Part shown: piece after piece, positions 31,759-43,140 of the stretch
Layout: each line of letters starts with the position of its first letter
How positions within the stretch are numbered: the stretch's first letter is position 1
Source: an uncultured Ruminococcus sp.
Lineage (GTDB): Bacteria > Bacillota > Clostridia > Oscillospirales > Acutalibacteraceae
Assembly: GCA_902768825.1 (NCBI GenBank)
Contig: CACXMR010000011.1
Location: forward strand, 1 to 44,847
Direction: 5' to 3'
DNA: 44,847 nt
The notes under the pieces: model-generated
What the model was told of the DNA's origin: nothing
What the model saw: the letters and a program-made list of their open reading frames with translations, nothing else
The model's database searches: none
Translations under genes and position numbers: made by a program

Positions 31759-33072
31759 ATGGATTCATTCAATGAGGCATGGGAAATAATCTGCGAATAC
31801 TGCAAAGAAAGAATCACCGATGTTGCCTACAAGACATGGATAAGCAAGATCGAACCGGTAAATCTTGACTTTACACAGGGCAAGGCTATACTGATGGTTC
31901 CCGGCGATTTTCACCGCCAGACCCTGATCAGGGGCTATCTCAAGCTCCTGAATGACGCCTTTGCAAGTGTTTTTGGAGAGGGACTGGAGATAATCTTCAC
32001 AATACCGGATGAAGAGCCGGCTAAGGAGCAGGATAATCAGGACGTCATAATTGACGCCGATTATGAATATACCTTTGACACATTTATTGTAGGCTCTTCA
32101 AATAAGTTTGCTCATGCGGCTTCTCTTGCCGTAGCGACAAATCCCGGAAAAGCATACAACCCTCTTTTTATATATGGTAACTCAGGACTGGGAAAGACTC
32201 ACCTGCTCTATGCGATCCGCAACGAGATCATAAAGAACGATCCCAATAAGATCATTACCTATGTAAAGGGCGATGATTTTACCAACGAGTTCATCGAATC
32301 CCTGCAGAACGCTACCACCAGTGAGTTCCGCCAGAAATACAGAAAATCCAATGTGCTGCTGGTAGACGATATCCAGTTCATCGGCGGCAAGGAGCGCACT
32401 CAGGAAGAGTTCTTCCATACCTTCAATACCCTGAGAGAAGCCAATTGTCAGATAGTATTGACATCTGACCGCCCGCCCAAGGAGATCAAGACCCTTGAGG
32501 ACAGACTCCGCAGCCGTTTTGAATCAGGCCTGCTTGCCGACATCCAGCCGCCGGACTATGAAACCAGAATGGCCATCATCAAAAGGAAAGCCGAGCTCCT
32601 GGAGTTTATGCTGCCTGACGACGTCACGGAATATATCGCCACAAGGCTCAAATCAAATATCAGACAGCTTGAGGGCGTGGTGAAGAAGCTCAAGGCAAAG
32701 AACCAGCTCTACGGAGAGAAGATAACCATCAACGTAGCTCAAAAAACCATTTCAGATATACTCAACAACGACCAGCCGCCACCGCTTACAGTAGAAAAGA
32801 TAATTGACGAGGTAGCCCATACCTACGGAGTAACAGGGGACGATATCAGATCCCAGAAGAGAAACTCCACCATTTCCAATGCCCGTCAGATAGCCATCTA
32901 CGCCGTAAGAGAAATAACCTCCCTCTCAATGAAGAGCATAGGAGAAGAGTTTGGCGGAAGGGATCACTCTACTATAGTATATGCTATCAATCAGATAGAA
33001 AAGAATATGAGCAAGGATCCCACGCTGAAGTCAACTGTCGAGGATATAATCAAGAACATCAGGGACAGATAA
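31759..33072 (+). CDS. dnaA: Chromosomal replication initiator protein DnaA
   Basis: AAA+ initiator that binds DnaA boxes and opens the origin. It has 437 residues; ATG 31759 with AGGAGGAAG upstream. Domain I (about 1-85): WEIICEYCKERITDVAYKTWISKIEP. Domain II is a short linker. Domain III AAA+ (about 105-320): NPLFIYGNSGLGKTHLLYAI (Walker A), VLLVDDIQFIGGKERTQEEFFHTFN (Walker B) and LRSRFESGLLADIQPPDYETR. Domain IV DNA binding: EEFGGRDHSTIVYAINQIE (about 394-412), the signature helix-turn-helix. Everything needed for function is present. It is first of the rightward replication gene series. Confidence 0.99.
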   Translation: MDSFNEAWEIICEYCKERITDVAYKTWISKIEPVNLDFTQGKAILMVPGDFHRQTLIRGYLKLLNDAFASVFGEGLEIIFTIPDEEPAKEQDNQDVIIDADYEYTFDTFIVGSSNKFAHAASLAVATNPGKAYNPLFIYGNSGLGKTHLLYAIRNEIIKNDPNKIITYVKGDDFTNEFIESLQNATTSEFRQKYRKSNVLLVDDIQFIGGKERTQEEFFHTFNTLREANCQIVLTSDRPPKEIKTLEDRLRSRFESGLLADIQPPDYETRMAIIKRKAELLEFMLPDDVTEYIATRLKSNIRQLEGVVKKLKAKNQLYGEKITINVAQKTISDILNNDQPPPLTVEKIIDEVAHTYGVTGDDIRSQKRNSTISNARQIAIYAVREITSLSMKSIGEEFGGRDHSTIVYAINQIEKNMSKDPTLKSTVEDIIKNIRDR

Positions 33073-33391
33073 AAATTATTCCACAGTCTGTTGAGACAAA
33101 ATCAACTTGTCAACAAAAGCTGTTAGATTAACACTTTCCACATTTTTCAACACAAGGAAAGTATTCAACAATTACTCCACAATCCACCAACACCAATCAA
33201 CAACGATGTTGACAAAAAATTTTTCCCCGATTATTTCCAACAGTCCCCCAACATATCCCAACAGACGAAAAAATTCCCAAACCCGCTGTTTAAAAGGCAG
33301 AGCGGTAACTATCAACAAATAAACAGCCACTACTACTACAACTGAAATATATATAATAAGATAAAACCAAAAACCGAAAAGGAAGGATAAA
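33073..33391. other. oriC: dnaA-dnaN intergenic region with DnaA-box-like cluster (probable oriC)
   Basis: About 319 A/T- and C-rich, G-poor bases. Candidate DnaA boxes of the form T(T/A)(T/G)TC(C/A)ACA: TATTCCACA (33077-33085), TTGTCAACA (33107-33115), CTTTCCACA (33134-33142), TTTTCAACA (33144-33152), TATTCAACA (33162-33170), TACTCCACA (33173-33181), and TTGTCAACA on the other strand (33207-33215). None is the exact TTATCCACA. Further CCAAC/CAACA repeats run to about 33320. The dense, regularly spaced cluster directly after dnaA is typical of Firmicute oriC. A TATAAT at 33352-33357 lacks a good -35. Confidence 0.75.
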
Positions 33392-34498
33392 ATGAAATTC
33401 TCCTGCAGCAAGCAAAAACTCAACGAGGCAGTGTTGAATGTACAAAGAGCAGTGTCCCAGAAATCAACAATGCCTGCCCTTGAGGGAATACTCATCAGGA
33501 CGATCAACGGGAAACTGGTACTGACAGGCTATGACCTGGAAATAGGTATAACCACCTCCATAGACGCAATGATATATGAAGACGGCGGAGTAGTCGCCAG
33601 TGCAAGACTGTTTTCGGAGATCATAAGAAGGATGCCCGAAGAACAGATCGAGATAGAGACTGACAGCAAGCTCACTATATATATCACCAGCGGAAAGTCG
33701 GATTACAAGATCATAGGATTGCCTGACAAGGATTTTCCAGAGCTACCCTCTGTCACAGCAGGCGAATCAATGACCATCAAGGGAGATACTCTCAAAAGCA
33801 TGATAAGACAGACCATATATGCAATATCCGATAAGGATATCAAGCCTGCTCACAAGGGTTCACTCTTTGAGATAGAAAACAAGAGCCTTAAAATAGTTTC
33901 CGTAGACGGCTACAGACTGGCAGTCAGAAAGGAACCGATTGATTTTGAAGGCGACAAAAAATTCATAGTTCCAGGCAAATCTCTCGCTGAGGTAGAAAAG
34001 CTCATAACCGACAATACCTCTGAGGTCACCATCAACGTAGGAAGCAGACATATCATATTCAAGATAGACGAGTATTCTATCATAACAAGACTCATCGAAG
34101 ATGAATTTATGAACTACAAGTCTGCAATCCCCACCGCACACTCCACCGAGATCAAGGTCAACACCAGAAAATTTATCAACACCATAGACAGAATGTCTCT
34201 CCTTCTTAACGAAAGGATGAAAAACCCCATCAGATGCAGCATTGACAGCAGCCTGATAAAGACATCCTGCAACACGCCTCTCGGACAGGCCTATGATGAG
34301 CTTGACGCAGAAATAACAGGCGAGGATCTGGAAATAGGCTTTGACAACAGATATATGATGGATGCACTGAAAAATACGGATACGGATGAGGTAAAAATCC
34401 ACATGAACGGCCCCCTGAGCCCTATCGTAATAATGCCGGGAGAGGGAGACAGTTTTATATTCCTGGTGCTTCCAGTGAGGTTGAGAAATGACAAGTGA
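33392..34498 (+). CDS. dnaN: DNA polymerase III subunit beta (sliding clamp)
   Basis: Ring-shaped processivity clamp, 368 residues, ATG 33392 with AAAAGGAAGGA upstream. Start MKFSCSKQKLNEAVLNVQRAVSQKSTMPALEGILI is typical. Three similar clamp domains follow: about 1-120, 125-245 and 246-368. LMPVRL is here LVLPVRL(R) at the C-terminus, which forms the peptide-binding pocket region. It overlaps yaaA by 11 bases. This is the standard dnaA-dnaN-yaaA-recF series. Confidence 0.98.
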   Translation: MKFSCSKQKLNEAVLNVQRAVSQKSTMPALEGILIRTINGKLVLTGYDLEIGITTSIDAMIYEDGGVVASARLFSEIIRRMPEEQIEIETDSKLTIYITSGKSDYKIIGLPDKDFPELPSVTAGESMTIKGDTLKSMIRQTIYAISDKDIKPAHKGSLFEIENKSLKIVSVDGYRLAVRKEPIDFEGDKKFIVPGKSLAEVEKLITDNTSEVTINVGSRHIIFKIDEYSIITRLIEDEFMNYKSAIPTAHSTEIKVNTRKFINTIDRMSLLLNERMKNPIRCSIDSSLIKTSCNTPLGQAYDELDAEITGEDLEIGFDNRYMMDALKNTDTDEVKIHMNGPLSPIVIMPGEGDSFIFLVLPVRLRNDK

Positions 34499-34706
34499 GA
34501 AATTTTTCCTGAAGGAAACAGAAGAATATATAAGACTGTGCGATCTTCTGAAGATGACAGGAGATTTTGACACAGGAGGAATGGCAAAGCTTTCCATCCA
34601 GAGCGGGGAGGTCCTCGTCAACGGAGAGGTCTGCACCCAGAGGGGAAAAAAAATGCGCAGGGGAGACCAGGCTCTCTGCAACGGCAGGATCATTGAGGTG
34701 TGCTGA
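34488..34706 (+). CDS. yaaA: S4-domain RNA-binding protein YaaA
   Basis: Small S4-like RNA-binding protein of 72 residues, associated in Bacillus with late ribosome assembly. It has LCDLLKMTGDFDTGGMAKLSIQSGEVLVNGEVCTQRGKKMRRGD, the S4 pattern with the conserved GEVLVNGE..tqRGKKlR.GD. The start ATG lies inside the end of dnaN, and the stop is 1 base before the recF start. This tight packing implies translational coupling. Confidence 0.93.
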   Translation: MTSEKFFLKETEEYIRLCDLLKMTGDFDTGGMAKLSIQSGEVLVNGEVCTQRGKKMRRGDQALCNGRIIEVC

Positions 34707-34707
34707 C

Positions 34708-35805
34708 TTGTTCATAAAGAGTATTGCCTTTGAAAATTTTAGAAACCTTGAAAAGGATGTTTTTATCCCGTCGGAGGGAATAAATGTCATCTGTGGTGAC
34801 AATGCTCAGGGTAAGACAAATCTGATTGAATGTATCTGGCTATTTACAGGAGGAAGATCCTTCAGGGGATCAAAGGAAAACGAGCTGATAGCTTTCGGTC
34901 AGAAGTTTGCGAGGATATCACTGTGCTTTGTCTCCGAGGGAAGGGAACAGAATATCGAAATCACCATCAGCGGCGGCAAGAGAGCTGCGGTTCTCAATGA
35001 TGTGCCAAAAAAGCTCATGTCACAGGTGATCGGAAGCTTCTGTTCCGTAGTATTCTCTCCGAATCATCTCACTCTGATAAAAAACGGCCCTGAAGAACGC
35101 AGAAATTTCATTGATGCGGCACTTTGCCAGATAAAACCTTCCTATGCAGTGCTGCTGACCAGGTATAAAAGAGCGCTGAACGAAAGAAATGCACTGCTGA
35201 AGGATATTCCCAGGCACAGAGAGCTTGAGGATATGCTGGATATCTGGGATGAAAAGCTTGCTGAGGAAGGGGTAAAGATTTCCATAGCAAGGAACAGTTA
35301 TGTAGAAAAGCTTTCAGGGCCTGCGCTTATATTCTATGAGGGAATATCTTCAGGAAGGGAAAGCTTCGGTCTTGAATACAGATCAAGCGTAAACAATGAG
35401 GAAAAAACAAACCCTCAGGCACTGAAGGTCTCAATGCTCACTTCATTAAATCAGAAAAGAGCGGAGGACATACTTTGCGGATATACAACGGTGGGAGTGC
35501 ACCGTGATGATCTTTCCGTTATAATAAACGGCAGAGAAGCAAGAAAATTCGGCTCACAGGGACAGCAGCGCAGCGCTGTGCTCGCTATGAAGCTTGCTGA
35601 GGCAAATGTTCTCGGCACGGAAAGGGGAGAGGCGCCTGTGGTGCTGCTTGACGATGTGCTGAGTGAGCTTGACCCTGCAAGACAGGATTATCTCCTTAAC
35701 AGGCTTGACGGGATGCAGGTTTTCATTACCTGCTGCGAAAGAATAAAAGGCGCCGGAAATGCGGTGCGCATAGAAAACGGTAAAATATTTTCTCTGGAGG
35801 AATAA
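34708..35805 (+). CDS. recF: DNA replication and repair protein RecF
   Basis: SMC-like ATPase that helps RecR/RecO load RecA at gaps. It has 365 residues from a TTG at 34708 with GAGGTG 7 bases upstream; longer readings overlap yaaA in another frame and are unlikely. IKSIAFENFRNLEKDVFIPSEGINVICGDNAQGKTNLIECIWLFTGGRSFRGS contains Walker A (GDNAQGKTN, about 33-41) and the Arg-Ser-Phe-Arg signature. VFSPNHLTLIKNGPEERRNFID is conserved. The signature motif GSQGQQRSAVLAMKLAE precedes Walker B VVLLDDVLSELD. Length is typical. Confidence 0.97.
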   Translation: MFIKSIAFENFRNLEKDVFIPSEGINVICGDNAQGKTNLIECIWLFTGGRSFRGSKENELIAFGQKFARISLCFVSEGREQNIEITISGGKRAAVLNDVPKKLMSQVIGSFCSVVFSPNHLTLIKNGPEERRNFIDAALCQIKPSYAVLLTRYKRALNERNALLKDIPRHRELEDMLDIWDEKLAEEGVKISIARNSYVEKLSGPALIFYEGISSGRESFGLEYRSSVNNEEKTNPQALKVSMLTSLNQKRAEDILCGYTTVGVHRDDLSVIINGREARKFGSQGQQRSAVLAMKLAEANVLGTERGEAPVVLLDDVLSELDPARQDYLLNRLDGMQVFITCCERIKGAGNAVRIENGKIFSLEE

Positions 35806-35808
35806 ACC

Positions 35809-36075
35809 TTGTATCTTCATCTGGGAAACGACACGGTCATCCGGAAGGATGATATCATAGGGATATTTGATATAGAAGGCTCCACCGTTTCACGAAAGAC
35901 AAGAGATTTTTTGGCCAATGCCGAAAAGAGCGGGATCATAGTGAATGTATCGACGGAGCTGCCCAAGTCCTTTGTGCTCTGTCGTGAAAAAGATGGATAC
36001 AGGATATATATATGCCAGCTTTCGCCTGTGACTCTTATAAAGAGAGCCTCACAGATGAATATAAGTGCACAATAG
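35809..36075 (+). CDS. remB: RemB/YaaB family (DUF370) regulator
   Basis: Protein of 88 residues. TTG start at 35809 with TGGAGGAA overlapping the recF end. YLHLGNDTVIRKDDIIGIFDIEGSTVSRKTRDFL matches the DUF370 family (extracellular matrix regulatory protein B / YaaB), which in Bacillus sits between recF and gyrB, as here. The relative RemA is a DNA-binding matrix regulator; the role of YaaB/RemB is less clear. It is probably part of the dnaN-recF operon. Confidence 0.85.
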   Translation: MYLHLGNDTVIRKDDIIGIFDIEGSTVSRKTRDFLANAEKSGIIVNVSTELPKSFVLCREKDGYRIYICQLSPVTLIKRASQMNISAQ

Positions 36076-36105
36076 CACAAAGATAAGGAAAGGAATGATA
36101 CTGCG

Positions 36106-36921
36106 GTGTCAAAATCATTTAAACTGCCGAGATGTCCTTATTGTCATAAAAAAATATCCTACATAGGATCAATGTTCATGAAAACCAAGGGCGAGCACAA
36201 CTGCGGATCATGCAAGTGCATTTCAAACGTGGTTATCAGCAGGGGAGCCTATGCCCTTGCCAGCGCCGTGTGTGTGTTAGGTCTGCTGACGGTAGTGCTC
36301 TACACTCTGGGAGGAGATCACGGGAGCTATATGGGGATTGCCTGTGTGCTTGCGCCATTCCTGATATTTTATATCACAATTCCCTTCTTCGTGAGGCTTG
36401 TGCCCTGCAAGGATAAGTCCGCAGTGAACAAGCTGCTTGAAAAGAGAGCCTCAGCCATGCCAAACGAGACGGCGTTTCAGGCTATACAAAACGCTTCAAA
36501 GCCTGTCACTCTGGACGTGGAGGATGATTTTTCGGCAAGGTTTATGATGGCAAAAAAGAACAATATCGAGAAGAACGCCGCAGACCTTGCAGAGCAGGGA
36601 TATGAGCAGAGTGAGGGAGAGCCGGAGGATATCGGAAACACTAAGATCGCCTTTGAGATAAGCGAGGACGGTTTTACTGAGAATGAGGATTTCAAGCCGG
36701 ATGTGCCCGAAAACAGAGATGAATTTGCGGATCAGTTTGTATATGCTGATTCTGTTGCTCCGGAGCAGTACGGTGAGGATGAATCTCCCATGGGTTATGA
36801 AGAAACCTTAGGAGAATATGATGAGTCTCCGTATGATGAGGGTCCCATGAGATATGAGCAGGATGCTGAGACTGAGAACGGTGCTGCTGAGGAAGAGAAC
36901 AACAAGTATTCCGAGGAATGA
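36106..36921 (+). CDS. Zinc-ribbon two-TM membrane protein with acidic C-terminal domain
   Basis: Unrecognised protein of 271 residues. GTG start at 36106 with AAGGAAAGGAA upstream. N-terminal zinc ribbon: CPYC (10-13) and CGSC (33-36, with another Cys at 38), 19 residues between pairs, with Phe/Met/Lys-Thr-Lys between them. Two TM helices (about 47-70 and 78-100, ending IPFFVRLVPC) follow, then about 170 residues rich in Glu/Asp/Tyr/Pro without a fold I recognise. The next gene encodes a short protein with the same ribbon-plus-two-TM design. It lies between remB and gyrB, where Bacillus has nothing. A membrane-linked regulator or chaperone for metal or redox is possible but not shown. Confidence 0.75.
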   Translation: MSKSFKLPRCPYCHKKISYIGSMFMKTKGEHNCGSCKCISNVVISRGAYALASAVCVLGLLTVVLYTLGGDHGSYMGIACVLAPFLIFYITIPFFVRLVPCKDKSAVNKLLEKRASAMPNETAFQAIQNASKPVTLDVEDDFSARFMMAKKNNIEKNAADLAEQGYEQSEGEPEDIGNTKIAFEISEDGFTENEDFKPDVPENRDEFADQFVYADSVAPEQYGEDESPMGYEETLGEYDESPYDEGPMRYEQDAETENGAAEEENNKYSEE

Positions 36922-36984
36922 TATTTCCTGACATACAGATGAGTGCTCAATAATATCGGTTCTGAATAGGAAAAGGGGAAAAAT

Positions 36985-37332
36985 ATGCCTAAGTATCAGG
37001 TTTGTCCTTATTGCAGGACTGTGTACAGATATAAGGACATTGTATTTATGAAGGGAAAAAAACAGGAATGCTATCACTGTAAAAAACAGTTTGCGGCAAA
37101 AAAAATATATAAGGCTATCCCCATAGCCATTGCCTGCATAGTGATGATAATAGTCAATCTGATCCTGTTTCACACTACAGCCGATATCAGTAAGGGGACC
37201 TTTGCTATGATAGTCATGACTGATGCGGCAGTCATACTGACAGCTTTTGTTATCTCACCCCTCTTTGTGAGACTAAAAAAGCTGCCAGGACAGGTTAATG
37301 AGAATAAAAGAAAACGAAGGAAAGACAGATAG
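36985..37332 (+). CDS. Zinc-ribbon two-TM membrane protein, short paralog
   Basis: Unrecognised protein of 115 residues; ATG 36985 with AGGAAAAGGGG upstream. N-terminal ribbon CPYC (7-10) and CYHC (29-32), with 18 residues between pairs, then helices at about 45-65 and 72-92 ending in SPLFVRLKKLPG, and a strongly basic tail (KRKRRKDR). Comparison with the preceding protein: both have CPYC-x(18-19)-CxxC, FMK between them, two close TM helices and an (P)xFVRL motif at the end of TM2. It lacks the long acidic domain. The opposite charge of the two tails (acidic versus basic) suggests the two could interact. Confidence 0.75.
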   Translation: MPKYQVCPYCRTVYRYKDIVFMKGKKQECYHCKKQFAAKKIYKAIPIAIACIVMIIVNLILFHTTADISKGTFAMIVMTDAAVILTAFVISPLFVRLKKLPGQVNENKRKRRKDR

Positions 37333-37374
37333 CATATCCAGAGCGGGCTTTGACGCCCTCTTATGGGACTTTGA

Positions 37375-39345
<1,971 letters not shown>

Positions 39346-39379
39346 TCCATGACCGTAAAACAATGATGAAGGAGATAAT

Positions 39380-40033
39380 ATGAAAGAAATAGACGACAGT
39401 TTAAACAGCGATATTCATAAACAGGAAGCAGAAGAAATAGAAATAAACGAGGATAATCCCGAATGGGACGGAACTGAAAGCGAGCTTGTGGCGGATGATG
39501 ACGCTGAGGAATATGAGATACCGGAGACGGGCATCAAGCTTTCTTATGTGATGACCGAAAAGGAAATGTACAGATGTCTCTATAACAGTGATATTTATAA
39601 GACCAAGGGAGTGAGGGCTGCTTTTTCAACGGTAGTCTTTGCACTTGCTGCTGTGGCATTTTTTATAGCTTACTTTTACATGACGGGACAGTTTAAAGAA
39701 TATAACCTGTTTTTCGGTATTTTATGTGTCATAATGATAGCCGTTGTCTGGCTGGTGCCATATTTTCATATAAAAAGCATGGCAAAGCTTGCAGCCAACG
39801 GAAAAAAGATCGATGCTGAGATATATCCGGACCATATAGATATAGGCAGCGGCAGCGGAGCCTGGAGTATTGAGCTGGACGGTAACTGCTATCTGTCGGA
39901 GTTTGACAATATCTTTATGATAAGCGTAGGGGACAAGAGCTTTGCCATTCCGGAAAGAGTCATAGAACCGGAGGTCTATAACGAGGTAAAGGCTATACTC
40001 GTTTCCGGTACGAGACCCAAGGAAGAAAGGTAG
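39380..40033 (+). CDS. YcxB-like membrane protein
   Basis: Protein of 217 residues between gyrB and gyrA. Residues 1-55 are acidic. KLSYVMTEKEMYRCLY precedes two TM helices (about 82-102 and 109-128). The C-terminal part, DAEIYPDHIDI...LSEFDNIFMISVGDKSFAIPERV, resembles the YcxB-like C-terminal domain found in many clostridial membrane proteins of unknown function. ATG 39380 with AAGGAG upstream, 34 bases after gyrB. No catalytic residues are apparent. Confidence 0.75.
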   Translation: MKEIDDSLNSDIHKQEAEEIEINEDNPEWDGTESELVADDDAEEYEIPETGIKLSYVMTEKEMYRCLYNSDIYKTKGVRAAFSTVVFALAAVAFFIAYFYMTGQFKEYNLFFGILCVIMIAVVWLVPYFHIKSMAKLAANGKKIDAEIYPDHIDIGSGSGAWSIELDGNCYLSEFDNIFMISVGDKSFAIPERVIEPEVYNEVKAILVSGTRPKEER

Positions 40034-40058
40034 TTCTGTATTTACAGGAGTGATAGTT

Positions 40059-40475
40059 TTGAGATGTGAAACACATATAGTCGCAAGATATGCAGAGACT
40101 GACCAGATGGGAATAATACATCATTCCGTATATCCGGTGTGGTTTGAGGCTGCAAGGACAGAATATATCAAGACAGCAGGAATAACCTATACCCAGCTTG
40201 AAAAAATGGGTGTAATGCTGCCATTGTCAGAGCTTGGCTGTAAATATATGATGCCGGTGCACTATGAGGATGAGGTGACGATAGTAACCGAGACCGTAAG
40301 GCTGAGCGTTTCAAGGGTGACCTTCCGTTATCGTGTGGTGCTTGAGGGCAAAATAATGGCAGAGGGAACCACTACCCATGCCTTTGTCAGCACGGAGACC
40401 TTCCGTCCGATAAATCTTAAAAAGGTAATGCCGGAGCTGTATGAAAAGCTCAGGGAATCAGTGGTAGAGGAATGA
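40059..40475 (+). CDS. Hotdog-fold acyl-CoA thioesterase (4HBT / YbgC-FadM type)
   Basis: Predicted cytosolic thioesterase of 138 residues. The TTG at 40059 is favoured because CAGGAG (40045-40050) lies 8 bases upstream; the in-frame GTG at 40050 would overlap that site. The active-site motif RYAETDQMGIIHHSVYPVWFEAARTEYI (near 12-39), with the catalytic Asp and His region, is the 4-hydroxybenzoyl-CoA thioesterase pattern. YEDEVTIVTE and THAFVSTETFRPINL are also standard. The substrate is unknown. Its position between gyrB and gyrA appears incidental. Confidence 0.9.
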   Translation: MRCETHIVARYAETDQMGIIHHSVYPVWFEAARTEYIKTAGITYTQLEKMGVMLPLSELGCKYMMPVHYEDEVTIVTETVRLSVSRVTFRYRVVLEGKIMAEGTTTHAFVSTETFRPINLKKVMPELYEKLRESVVEE

Positions 40476-40609
40476 CCCTGACTAAATAATAACAGCATTG
40501 GCTTTTGAAATATAGAAAATAACAGTAATGCAAGGTTTTACCCTGCGGTGTCACAGGCGCAGAAGTGAAAAGCACAGGTCTGTGATACAAGGAAAGAGGT
40601 GCGTAGAGG

Positions 40610-43129
40610 TTGGATACTGAACAGAACGAGAGAGAATCAAAGATAATAGGCGTAGATATAGAGGGAGAGATGAAAAAATCCTTTCTTGACTATTCCATGT
40701 CTGTTATAGTGTCGAGAGCGCTGCCGGATGTAAGGGACGGTCTCAAGCCTGTTCACAGAAGGATACTTTACTCTCAGTATGAGGATAATCTGACGCCGGA
40801 CAAGCCCTACAAAAAATGCGCTACCACAGTCGGTAACGTGTTGGGCAGATATCACCCTCACGGTGACAGCTCGGTTTATGAGGCTCTTGTCAGGCTTGCA
40901 CAGGATTTTTCCATGAGATATACTCTTGTTGACGGTCATGGAAACTTCGGTTCTGTTGACGGAGACCCGCCTGCTGCTTATCGTTATACTGAGTCAAAGA
41001 TGAGCAAGATAAGCGTGGAGATGCTCACCGATATAGACAAGGAAACCGTGGATTTCGTGCCGAACTACGACGACAGCCGGAAGGAGCCCTCTGTTTTGCC
41101 CTCAAGGTTCCCGAACCTGCTGGTGAACGGCTCTACAGGTATCGCAGTGGGCATGGCGACGAATATCCCGCCCCACAACCTGAGAGAGGTAATAGATGCG
41201 GTAAACTATGTCATTGACAATCCTGATGCTACTCTTGACGGTATAATGCAGTTTATCAAAGGCCCTGATTTCCCCACAGCGGGCATCATCATGGGTCAGA
41301 GCGGCATTAAGGCAGCCTACGCCACCGGCAGGGCAAAGATCACGGTCCGTGCAAGAGCCGAGATAGTTGAGGACAAAAACGGCCGCTTCAAGATAATAGT
41401 GACCGAGCTGCCTTATCAGGTAAACAAGGCAAGACTCGTGGAAAGCATTGCCGATATGGTAAAGGATAAGAGGATAGAGGGTATATCCAATATTGACGAC
41501 CATTCCGACAGGAACGGTATGCACATAGAGATAACCCTCAAAAGAGAGGCTTCTCCCAATGTCGTCCTCAACAGTCTTTACAGGAACTCACAGATGCAGA
41601 TAACCTACGGCATCATCCTGCTTGCTATAGTCAACGGTGTGCCAAAGATACTCAATCTGAAGGATATTATTCAGAACTATATAGATTTCCAGGTAAATGT
41701 CATTACCCGCAGGACCATCTATGACCTCAGGAAGGCTGAGGAAAGAGCACACATCCTTGAGGGTCTGAAGGTAGCCATAGACTTTATTGATGAGGTAATA
41801 CGCATTATCCGTGCTTCAAAGGATCAGCCTACAGCAAGACTCAGACTGTCGGAGAGGTTCGGTCTGGATGACGCCCAGACTCAGGCTATCGTTGCCATGC
41901 GTCTCGGACAGCTCTCAGGACTGGAAAGAGAGAAGATAGAGGAGGAGCTGGCGGCTCTCGTGGAGAAGATAGCCGACTATAAGGACATACTCAGCAACGG
42001 CGAGAGGCTTTTGGGCATTATCAAAACAGAGCTGAATGCAATCCGTGCAAAGTATGGTGACGAAAGACGCACACAGATAGAGTCCATCAGCGGCGAGGTG
42101 GATATCGAGGACCTCATCCCCTATGAGGACTGCGTTATCACCATGACCAACTTTGGATATGTCAAGCGCCAGAAGGTAGATACCTACCGCACACAGCGCA
42201 GAGGCGGCAGGGGCATTTCAGGAATGAACCGCCGTGAAGAGGACGTAGCTACGGATATGTTTGTTGCGGGCACCCATGACTATGCGCTGTTCTTCTCAAA
42301 TCTTGGCAGGGTTTATCGTCTGAAGTGCTACATGATACCCGAAGGCTCAAGGACCTCAAAGGGTATGAATATAAACAATCTCCTTCCTCTTGCCCCTGAT
42401 GAGAAGGTCACCTCAATGATACGCATGCCTGAGGACGGCGGCAATGGTATGTACCTTGTAATGATAACAAAGAAGGGCATAATCAAGAGGACGGCAACAG
42501 AGGAATTTAACAGTGCACGAAAGGGAGGACTCATTGCCATCTCCCTGGATGAAGATGACGAGCTTGTATGGGTACGCCTTACAGACGGAGATTCTGAGCT
42601 GCTTGTGGCCACCAGAAACGGTATGGCTATACGCTTTAAGGAGACTGATATCCGTGATATGGGCAGATCTGCAAGGGGCGTCAAGGCTATTACCCTTCGT
42701 GGCGGAGACAGTGTCATAGGTATGTCCATTCTGAGAGAGAACGCCTATATACTTACGGTTTCAGAGAAGGGCTACGGCAGACTCTCACCCCAGGATGACT
42801 ATAGGCTGCAGTCAAGGGGCGGCACAGGACTTGTCAATTATCACACCGAGAAGTTAGGAGGAGTTGCAGCGATAAAGGCTGTCGATCTTGAGGATGATAT
42901 AATTCTCATCTCCGACAACGGTGTTATCATCAGGATAAAAGCTTCATCCATACCTGTCTATTCAAGGCACAGCAAGGGTGTTATCGTGATGAAGATGGAT
43001 GAAAACAGCAAGGTGGCGACTATTTCAAGAGCGCCTAACGATGACAGCGCTGAAAATGACGAAGATCCTGACGACCAGGAAGAGCAGGGAACTGTAAGAC
43101 CCTCAGAGGATGAGGTTGACGATATCTGA
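40610..43129 (+). CDS. gyrA: DNA gyrase subunit A
   Basis: DNA-cleaving subunit of gyrase, 839 residues. TTG start at 40610 with GAGGTGCGTAGAGG upstream. The winged-helix region has [20 protein letters not shown], where the equivalents of E. coli Ser83 and Asp87 are Ser and Glu, so no sequence sign of quinolone resistance at those two positions. The catalytic Tyr is in [15 protein letters not shown]. The C-terminal beta-pinwheel has the GyrA box QRRGGRGIS (distinguishing it from ParC) and repeated strands such as ARNGMAIRF and SDNGVIIRI. The tail is acidic ([22 protein letters not shown]). Separate from gyrB by two unrelated genes. Confidence 0.98.
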   Translation: MDTEQNERESKIIGVDIEGEMKKSFLDYSMSVIVSRALPDVRDGLKPVHRRILYSQYEDNLTPDKPYKKCATTVGNVLGRYHPHGDSSVYEALVRLAQDFSMRYTLVDGHGNFGSVDGDPPAAYRYTESKMSKISVEMLTDIDKETVDFVPNYDDSRKEPSVLPSRFPNLLVNGSTGIAVGMATNIPPHNLREVIDAVNYVIDNPDATLDGIMQFIKGPDFPTAGIIMGQSGIKAAYATGRAKITVRARAEIVEDKNGRFKIIVTELPYQVNKARLVESIADMVKDKRIEGISNIDDHSDRNGMHIEITLKREASPNVVLNSLYRNSQMQITYGIILLAIVNGVPKILNLKDIIQNYIDFQVNVITRRTIYDLRKAEERAHILEGLKVAIDFIDEVIRIIRASKDQPTARLRLSERFGLDDAQTQAIVAMRLGQLSGLEREKIEEELAALVEKIADYKDILSNGERLLGIIKTELNAIRAKYGDERRTQIESISGEVDIEDLIPYEDCVITMTNFGYVKRQKVDTYRTQRRGGRGISGMNRREEDVATDMFVAGTHDYALFFSNLGRVYRLKCYMIPEGSRTSKGMNINNLLPLAPDEKVTSMIRMPEDGGNGMYLVMITKKGIIKRTATEEFNSARKGGLIAISLDEDDELVWVRLTDGDSELLVATRNGMAIRFKETDIRDMGRSARGVKAITLRGGDSVIGMSILRENAYILTVSEKGYGRLSPQDDYRLQSRGGTGLVNYHTEKLGGVAAIKAVDLEDDIILISDNGVIIRIKASSIPVYSRHSKGVIVMKMDENSKVATISRAPNDDSAENDEDPDDQEEQGTVRPSEDEVDDI

Positions 43130-43140
43130 AAATAACAACA

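Noticed and set aside
34567-34707. N-terminal extension of RecF
   Set aside because: It lies wholly within yaaA in another frame. RecF homology starts at the TTG at 34708.
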